Source: Strongyloides papillosus | Lineage: Eukaryota; Nematoda; Chromadorea; Rhabditida; Strongyloididae | Assembly (NCBI GenBank): GCA_005656395.1 | Contig: SRSI01000073.1 | Location: 806,001-870,000 of the forward strand | DNA length: 64,000 nucleotides | Direction of reading: 5' to 3' | Shown: positions 57,475 to 64,000 of the stretch, one piece after another | How positions within the stretch are numbered: position 1 is the first letter of the stretch | Layout of the letters: every line of letters begins with the position of its first letter | Made by a program: the position numbers and the translations under genes | Notes under the pieces: generated by a model | What the model was told of the DNA's origin: nothing | The model's database searches: none | What the model saw: the letters and a program-made list of their open reading frames with translations, nothing else

Positions 57475-59565
57475 ATCAATAATTTTTTAAAGATAAGTCC
57501 AATATATACAGTCAGAAAAATTTCCTCGTTGAGTCTGTAAAAATCATAAATACTAAAAGTAATGTTACTAATCATTTATCTAAAGATAGTTATAAAATGA
57601 CATAATTCATAGTTTAAAGTGATTATTCTAAATCGTTTAATCTTATACCTAATTAACAGCTAAAAGTTGTAGTCATATCAGAAAAAAAATTTATTTTGAT
57701 ATATTAAAAAATTTGAAGAAATCATCATCTTATTTTATATAAGTGCTGTATTAAAAAAATCGTAACTAATCTGTGTACTGTAACTCAAAAATGTATTTAT
57801 AATTTCAGACAGAGTTAGATATTTGCAATTTATGTTTCATAAAAAAATAATTTGATTATAAATTAAATTAACACAGTTACTATAAAAATGTATGTTCACC
57901 AGTACAACAAAAAGTAATAATTAAAAATAATCATTTTATTACTATATATTTCAACTTAAGAAAATATTGTTGTTTAGTCAGAAAAATAAAATAACAAAGA
58001 TAAAATATTCTGCTTGTTCATTTTTTAAAATAAATTCTATATTGCTTAGTATGAAAGGTATTTTTTCTGTTTCTTCAATTGATGAAAATTTAAAATACGT
58101 AATATCCTTTTTATTTTTTAAAAACTTTTATTATGAATATCTATAATTATAATGATATATATACTACATGGTTCATGTTATTTATATTTTTGTTTTTAAA
58201 TAATCTTGTACTTCTTTTAGTTCATCCCTAAAACTCGATATACTGGAAGAAATCAAAGTGTAAAATTTATTTTTAATGTGTTAAATCTATAACGGAAAAT
58301 AATTATAATATTAAAAATCGGACTAAAGATATATAGAATTTATATTTAAAAAATAAAATGACGTAAATTTAATAATCCCTTTTCAAAGTATACTATTAAT
58401 AGTTCAACATTGTATGTTATAAGAAATTATTTTTTCTTTCTGTTTCTATACTCAATTAAAGTGTCTATTTTTTAACATTTTGTAGCGTTGATTACATATC
58501 ACAACAGCTTAAAACGTTTTTTTAGTAAAAAACCATATTAGCATAGTTAAACAATGAAAAAAGTCCTCTTTATATAGTTAAATGTTTATGATTTTTGGGA
58601 CTTTCTCTCCAGATAAAACTGTATGCTAGAAATACAAAAATATCTATTTTTACACAACATAGTATTTAAAATTTTGAAATAGTTTTCAACGATATAATGC
58701 AGAAACTAAAAATTTATGAAACATATGAAAACATTACAACAATTAATTAATGAGAAGTTACTATGTCTAGATTATCTCAAATTCACAGGTTAAAATAAAA
58801 TAGTATCTTCACAAATAGCTTAATAAAACCCTAAAATTAAGCATTAATTAATGATAATTATTTAAACCTATGTTAATGTTAAAAAATTCATTTAAGTGAA
58901 AAGCCTTCACGATCTTAGTTAATATATCATACATTTGATAACATGTGATAAAAGCATTCAATTATCATTATTAGTAAGGCTTCCCAGTGCTCGGTAGATG
59001 ACTGTATCTGCTAAGCACTGGGTTAATACAATGTTTTAGTAAAGAAACTAATCAAATAAAAATAAAATACTTCATTTTAATTGATAAAAATTTATTAATA
59101 TTAATTATTTTTATATTTATTTTAAAATCCAACAATCTAAATTTAACGTTAGCATAAAAAACATAGTAAATGTTTGTCGGTGATTTATATATTTTAAATA
59201 TATTTTATCATTGATAACTGCTATAATAATTTAAGTTAATTTCTAAATGTCAATAACATAAGAGTTATTAAAAATAAAATTTGTATTTATTCAAAGACAT
59301 TCATTGTTTCAATCAAATTCACAAACGAATTATGCTTGTTCAATACTTTATTCCTTTAGACATAGTTAAAATATATGTTTTTATAACAAAATTTATATGA
59401 TTTACTAGGTTTTTTATCTTCTATACTTTAGTTGTATTAATTCTGTTTCCAGCTTACGGCATTACAAAAATAATGAGAGTAAACGTATTTTTAATAATCT
59501 GTTCACAGTTTACAGAGTGAACATACAACTTTCTTAACTGTAAGTTAGCGGTTAAATTAAAGCAG
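57475..59565. other. 5' flank of SRV copy 2 and spacer
   Basis: 57515-58320 matches parts of 54055-54860. 58320-59565 is AT-rich without a gene, apart from the GC-rich hairpin at 58983-59022. The last ~60 bp are shared with the left ends of units 2 and 3. Confidence 0.5.
58983..59022. other. GC-rich perfect hairpin
   Basis: CCCAGTGCT pairs with AGCACTGGG (9 of 9), then one C/A mismatch, then GGTAGAT with ATCTGCT (7 pairs, two of them G-U), closed by a 6-nt loop GACTGT. The surroundings are about 80 percent AT, so this stem is conspicuous. It may be a structured RNA or a palindrome left by an insertion. No known RNA family is recognised. Confidence 0.55.
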
Positions 59566-59629
59566 GTACCATATCTAACTAAAATATAACTTTTTAATAA
59601 TTAAAAAAATAATCCACTACATACGTTGA

Positions 59630-59709
59630 CTTGTAATTCCTGTTCCACGTTTGTAAACAACCATTTTTAAAGAATTCGAAACCAAAAGTTGACTTAAACA
59701 GTTATTCAT
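59630..59709 (-). pseudogene. Broken copy of nucleoredoxin-like exon 1 (unit 4)
   Basis: Minus-strand ATG at 59709 begins MNNCLSQLLVSNS, the same changes as the unit 3 copy, so units 3 and 4 are sisters. No downstream exon. Confidence 0.65.
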
Positions 59710-60775
59710 TCTTGAGAATTGAAATCTCAAACTTTCTTCTGCTGTAACAGCTTTTTTCCATGTTAAGACTTTTTTGAAATAGTTGAGATCTTTATGATTA
59801 ACTGGTTGAAAGCATACATAGTTGAAATTACAGTATACTTTTTTGCTTTTATTTCATTGTTAATATACACTATCCTCATAAAAAACAATAAGGCTGTTTT
59901 ACTTTTCCGTTATTTTAAGATTAAATTTAACTGAAGCTTCTTTGAGTTCATTCTTGCATTGATGATATAATGGATCCAATAAATGATTAACTGGTATAAA
60001 AATTAATATGTTTATTTTACACAAAAACATTCATAATCTATCATAATTAAGACTAGATTGTTGATTCAATAACTTTATTATTATCTTAACCAAAAATTTT
60101 TTGAATTCCATCTAGCATTAATGAATAATTGGATCCAAGTAATAATTAATTGCTATAAATATTATTGTATTTGTTTATGGAAAAAAATATCCACAACCCA
60201 TTATAATTTTGACATGAATGCAGATTTAATAATTTTATCACTGCATCAACCTCAAATTCATAAAATTAATACAAAATTTCTAGCTTATCAAGCTGCACAA
60301 TTTTTTTCATATGATAAAAGAAAGGATTTCATGATTAGTTTAATTTTCGTAGCAAAAAAAACTATATCTACTAAAATCTTTCCTTATAAGGAACAATTCT
60401 ACAAATAAAAAAATAATAGACAAAAACGCATCAAAATTTCCAGTATTAAAAATAAAATGATAAAATCAACTCGAATTTTATTATTTTTAGAAGTAAATAA
60501 AATTGTTAAAAAGAATAATATACAAAAAAGGCCCACGCATGAGAAAAAAATTACAAATTTTCTGATATTTATGAAAACATAACATTCGGTACTTAGGTGT
60601 CCCACGTCCAGACCATACTTTAACAGGTGATAAAATATTTCGTGATTTTTATTATATGTTAACATCTGCCTGTTGATGTATACAATAAACAAAATGAAGA
60701 CGTAAAAGTGAATTGTATATAAATGGAGAATTTTGTCTCATAAATATCATCCTTGCATTTCAATCACTTTAAAAA

Positions 60776-61780
60776 ATGGTTTCATTCTCTTACAAAATGT
60801 TATTCGCTATCCTTATGGTAGCTTTACTCTCTGTTGAACTTTACTCTAAACCAGTTCCAGATAATAAACAACCAGCTAAATCTAATGGTAAGAAGGAGGA
60901 ACAAAAGCCACCAGCTGACTCAAAAGGACAAGGAGGAAACAATCCACCACCAAATGGACAAGGAGGAAAAAATCCACCACCACCAAATGGACCAGGAGGA
61001 AAAAATCCACCACCATCAAATGGACCAGGAGGAAAAAATCCACCACCAAATGGACCAGGAGGAAAAAATCCACCACCACCAAATGGACCAGGAGGAAAAA
61101 ACCCACCACCACCAAATGGACCAGGAGGAAAAAATCCACCACCACCAAATGGACCAGGAGGAAAAAATCCACCACCACCAAATGGACCAGGAGGAAAAAA
61201 TCCACCACCACCAAATGGACCAGGAGGAAAAAATCCACCACCACCAAATGGACCAGGAGGAAAAAATCCACCATGTGATGACGACTCATCATCTGAATCT
61301 TCAGAGTCACATGAGCATGAAGGACCAGGACATCGTCACGGAGATAAACATGGAAAAGATAACAAATGTACAACTACCACTGTAACTACAACAATCAAAA
61401 CAACAACTAAACCAACAACCTCAACAACAACCTCAACAACAACTTCAACAATAACTACAACAACAGAATCAATTGTTACTTCAACCGAAGATCCAACAAC
61501 TAGTGAAGTAAAAACAACAGAATCAATTGTTACTTCAACAGAAGCTCCAATAACCAGTGAAGTAACAACAACAGAATCAATTGTTACTTCAACCGAAGCT
61601 CCAATAACTAGTGAAGTAACAACAATAGAATCCGTTGGTACTTCAACCGAAGCTCCAACAACCAGTGAAGTAACAACAACAGAATCCATTGTTACTTCAA
61701 CCGAAGCTCCAACAACCAATGAAGTAACAACAGCAGTTAATACTGAAACAACTGTCGCCGTTGAAACAACAACTATTTAA
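60776..61780 (+). CDS. Secreted Pro/Gly repeat mucin-like protein 4
   Basis: Intronless, 334 residues, twice the size of its paralogs. Signal peptide (1-20, ending VALLSV), then KPP-rich part, then ten tandem 10-11-residue units of the type NPPPPNGPGGK (residues 55-163), the last six identical in protein. The PPCDDDSSSE Cys motif follows, a short His/Lys block lacking the HHK repeat, and a long Thr-rich tail with five degenerate 17-residue units (ESIVTSTEAPITSEV type, about 230-320). It is therefore a two-repeat mucin-like protein: a PPPPNGPGG rod and a Thr-rich, probably O-glycosylated part. The DNA repeats are nearly perfect, so they are young and prone to length change. Secreted; structural or barrier role inferred. 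Confidence 0.82.
   Translation: MVSFSYKMLFAILMVALLSVELYSKPVPDNKQPAKSNGKKEEQKPPADSKGQGGNNPPPNGQGGKNPPPPNGPGGKNPPPSNGPGGKNPPPNGPGGKNPPPPNGPGGKNPPPPNGPGGKNPPPPNGPGGKNPPPPNGPGGKNPPPPNGPGGKNPPPPNGPGGKNPPCDDDSSSESSESHEHEGPGHRHGDKHGKDNKCTTTTVTTTIKTTTKPTTSTTTSTTTSTITTTTESIVTSTEDPTTSEVKTTESIVTSTEAPITSEVTTTESIVTSTEAPITSEVTTIESVGTSTEAPTTSEVTTTESIVTSTEAPTTNEVTTAVNTETTVAVETTTI
60938..61268 (+). repeat. 33-bp minisatellite within the mucin-like gene 4
   Basis: Tandem 30-33-bp units (AATCCACCACCACCAAATGG core then ACCAGGAGGAAAA). The first four vary by codon loss or changes; the last six are nearly identical. It keeps the reading frame because every unit is a multiple of three. Confidence 0.85.
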
Positions 61781-63072
61781 TAGATGTCCAAATAATATTA
61801 TTTTTTAATCTTTAAAACTACTACAAATTGCTCTACCTGTGTTTTTTAAATTTTAATAATGGAAGCTTTAATAAAAACACTTTATATTAAAAAGTCTCTT
61901 TTCTATCATTTTTTAGCTATATTTCTTAAGATTAATTCTAATAAATAAATTAGCATTACAAAACATCAAATATTTCGTTTTTATAAATAGGATATTAATG
62001 GGAAAATATTTTCTAAATTTTGTATCTTTACTTTATTTTGCTTTGATTCATAATTTTTACCGAGAATTAGGCAACAAAATAATAGGTATCACACTACTTC
62101 AATAAAAAATCGGTTTAAAAACTGAATTTTAGAGATATTTTTTATTCTACATTTTTTATTAAATTGAGTAGTTTTTTCATGATAACTATTGTGTAATTTT
62201 ACAGCTTATTAAAAGTTGTACTAATATCTTGTAAGGGCTTAAAATATAGAAGATAATATCAATGTAATCTACTATCTCTCCCATAATAATCTAATAATTT
62301 AATGAAAGCAATTATTAAATATTGTCTTATTTTTTATTTTGCGTTGTGTGAATAAAAGTAAAATTTATTTGTGTAGTATTCTAATTCTCAAGGGAACTAG
62401 GGTTAATTCAGTATCAATCGTTAAAAAATTTAATTCATATCAATTGAATAAAATGATATCTTAGTGAATTGTTTGATCATTGAGTAAAATTCAAATTTTA
62501 TATGAGTTAAAAATTTATGATAACGATCACTATTGTCTCTTAAAGATCTTATTATCATTATGTTTGATAGTGTAAGCATTGTGCAACTTGTTAATATTTC
62601 TGAGAGTGTATTTTGCTTACTAGTTTTTATTGGTCAAAGGTAAGGTAAATTTATTATATATTTTATAAATGAAACTTTTTCCTGTATTTGAACTTCAAAT
62701 ATCACATTTTTTAGTAAACAACTCTTCATTACAAGTATCTTTACGAAGTCTATTTGAACGTTTTAACTTTATACAAACATAAAATACTTTTTTTGTTTAA
62801 AAATTTAATGTATTTCTCCGTTATACACATTTAGAGTATATAAATATATGATATTTATATAATTTTTTATGATCTATCAAAAATTGTATAGATATAAAGA
62901 AATTCTTAAGTTTGTAGATTATCTTATAATAATTTTTTATGATCTCTAAATAAACATTTTCCCACGAGTATGGAAATTGCATCTTACGAAGAAGAGTTAT
63001 AAAATCAACTTTAACAAATTGAAATTGTGTTTGTTTTTTTCCTAAACTTTATTGATATCAATTTACAAAAAA
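61781..63072. other. 3' flank of unit 4 and RPC9 promoter
   Basis: 61781-62590 matches the 3' flanks of units 1 and 2 in part. 62590-63072 is AT-rich spacer before RPC9; no clear promoter element. Confidence 0.45.
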
Positions 63073-63444
63073 ATGACTAATAAAGAAACTCCTCTAACGT
63101 ATTTTGAAGTAATCAAAAGGCTGACAGATGCTCAAACACTACTTCTTAATGATGCTGAGCAAAATCCAGCAAAACGTCAATTAATTGTTTTGGATAAAAC
63201 ATTATCATATCTCAAAGAAACACCCGCTGGAACCCATAATGCTCAAACAGTATTGGAATTGTTGACAGCTCTAAGTACGTTCAATTTAACAGATACTGAA
63301 AGGATTAATTTAGTGAATATGAGGCCTTTATCATCTATTGATGTTCAAGTAATTATTGAAGAGGCTGTTGATAGATTTGATGAAGCAGAAATTGACAAAA
63401 TTGCTACATTATCAAAGAATATTTTCCCAACTCAAGATACTTAA
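63073..63444 (+). CDS. CRCP: RNA polymerase III subunit RPC9 (CRCP)
   Basis: Intronless, 123 residues, from the ATG at 63073 (MTNKETPLTYFEV); the open frame upstream of it lacks an ATG. It fits RPC9/CRCP: N-terminal TYFEVIKRL, the central LSYLKETPAGTHNAQTVLELL (family KYLxxTPC-like), then the helical FNLTDTERINLVNMRPLS followed by VIIEEAVDRFDE, the hallmark NLRP-xx-xVE-E pattern of the subunit. RPC9 pairs with RPC8 in the stalk of RNA polymerase III and is needed for initiation at tRNA and 5S genes. Nuclear, essential housekeeping protein. Length agrees with the family (about 120-150). It is the only clear housekeeping gene in the right-hand part. Confidence 0.87.
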   Translation: MTNKETPLTYFEVIKRLTDAQTLLLNDAEQNPAKRQLIVLDKTLSYLKETPAGTHNAQTVLELLTALSTFNLTDTERINLVNMRPLSSIDVQVIIEEAVDRFDEAEIDKIATLSKNIFPTQDT

Positions 63445-64000
63445 ATTCACGACTATTTTATGTTGTATAAATTGTTATAATTAAAAGTTTGTTATTGTTT
63501 TGTTGATTTTTAAGTTTTATTTAATATAAAAATTTCCATTAATTAATAGGATTTGTGAATTAAAAGATTTTGGCATATAAAATACTACTGTAAGGTAATT
63601 TAACAAAATGTACTTCATATATAAGTTATGAAAATACAATTTTTATTTAATAAGACAAAATCAATCATAAGAAGAATGTTTACAAGTTAGATATTTATTT
63701 CACAAACTTAGCAAATACTCTTTTGTAAAAGGGTAATTTTTTGTTCTGGTATTTTATCTATTTTTACGAGATGAAATGTAATTCAACACCAATATACTTA
63801 AGGTAAACGCAAAAGATAAAAGTCATTAGTAAACTTTTAAAGATAATAAAGTATTATTTAACTTTTTTTAACCGATAATTAATTAAATAACACAGAAATA
63901 TTGAGATTAAAAGTTTTATCATCACCTCAATATCCTCAATTCATAACTTTAAACGATCCTCTCAAGAAGTTTCTTTTAATAACCTCTTCAATATTCTCAT
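63445..64000. other. Right edge, no gene seen
   Basis: AT-rich sequence after RPC9; nothing recognised up to the window end. Confidence 0.4.

Larger units (their letters stand above)
59566..62590 (+). repeat. Amplified unit 4
   Basis: Starts TACCATATCTAAC, has the exon-1 remnant of the nucleoredoxin-like gene, the common promoter, the mucin-like gene 60776-61780 and the common 3' flank (to about 62590). About 8 kb away from unit 3, with the SRV duplication between. Confidence 0.75.

Noticed and set aside
58983..59022. Hairpin considered as a spliced-leader or tRNA gene
   Set aside because: No Sm site, no A/B box and only one stem; kept only as an unassigned hairpin.
60938..61268. Regular repeats suggesting a CRISPR-like array
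   Set aside because: Repeats are contiguous without spacers and code in frame within a secreted protein of a eukaryote.

Overview
The window is very AT-rich (roughly four fifths A+T) nuclear DNA from a nematode, most likely a Strongyloides-type (clade IV) species. The grounds are the base composition, the short introns (about 39 to 60 bp with GT/AG ends), the many nematode-type serpentine receptors, a divergent nuclear hormone receptor, and closest likeness of the housekeeping genes to animal proteins. No rRNA, tRNA, CRISPR array or prokaryotic feature was seen. Gene models below were spliced by eye, and most exon phases close exactly.

Left part (1-24.3 kb): a secreted Cys-rich protein with three CMPKC repeats; an unlisted two-exon PB1-like mini-protein; a small secreted protein; a complete seven-exon Cys-loop ligand-gated ion channel subunit; the retromer subunit VPS26 with an ATG-only first exon; a gene-poor 4.8 kb; a one-TM small protein; a five-block (four-exon) nuclear hormone receptor; a long gene-poor stretch holding a decayed mariner copy with a second TIR element nested in it; and a LITAF-domain membrane protein.

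Middle part (25-38.6 kb): an SRSX-like GPCR; a metallothionein-like protein (31 Cys in 88 residues) behind a cluster of GATA sites and a TATA box; a candidate 45-residue cationic peptide; a defensin-like CS-alpha-beta peptide; a tandem array of three CYP4-clan cytochromes P450 with one intron at the same place; a second mariner relic; a GNAT N-acetyltransferase; and two tandem nucleoredoxin-like genes. The mix (metal binding, P450, acetyltransferase, thioredoxin fold, antimicrobial peptide) looks like an intestine/environmental-response neighbourhood, which is an inference.

Right part (38.6-62.6 kb) is the most unusual. A roughly 2-3 kb unit has been amplified four times. Each unit holds an intronless gene for a secreted Pro-, His- and Thr-rich mucin-like protein with a conserved promoter, and the extra units also carry a decayed copy of exon 1 (and the edge of exon 2) of the neighbouring nucleoredoxin-like gene, which shows where the founding duplication broke. 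The third unit is cut in two by a 6.36 kb cassette flanked by long direct repeats and a 5-bp target duplication. The cassette carries a GPCR gene whose stop codon lies inside the right-hand repeat, plus two TIR DNA elements. Between units 3 and 4 sits a segmental duplication of two SRV-type GPCR genes. The window closes with the RNA polymerase III subunit RPC9 (CRCP).
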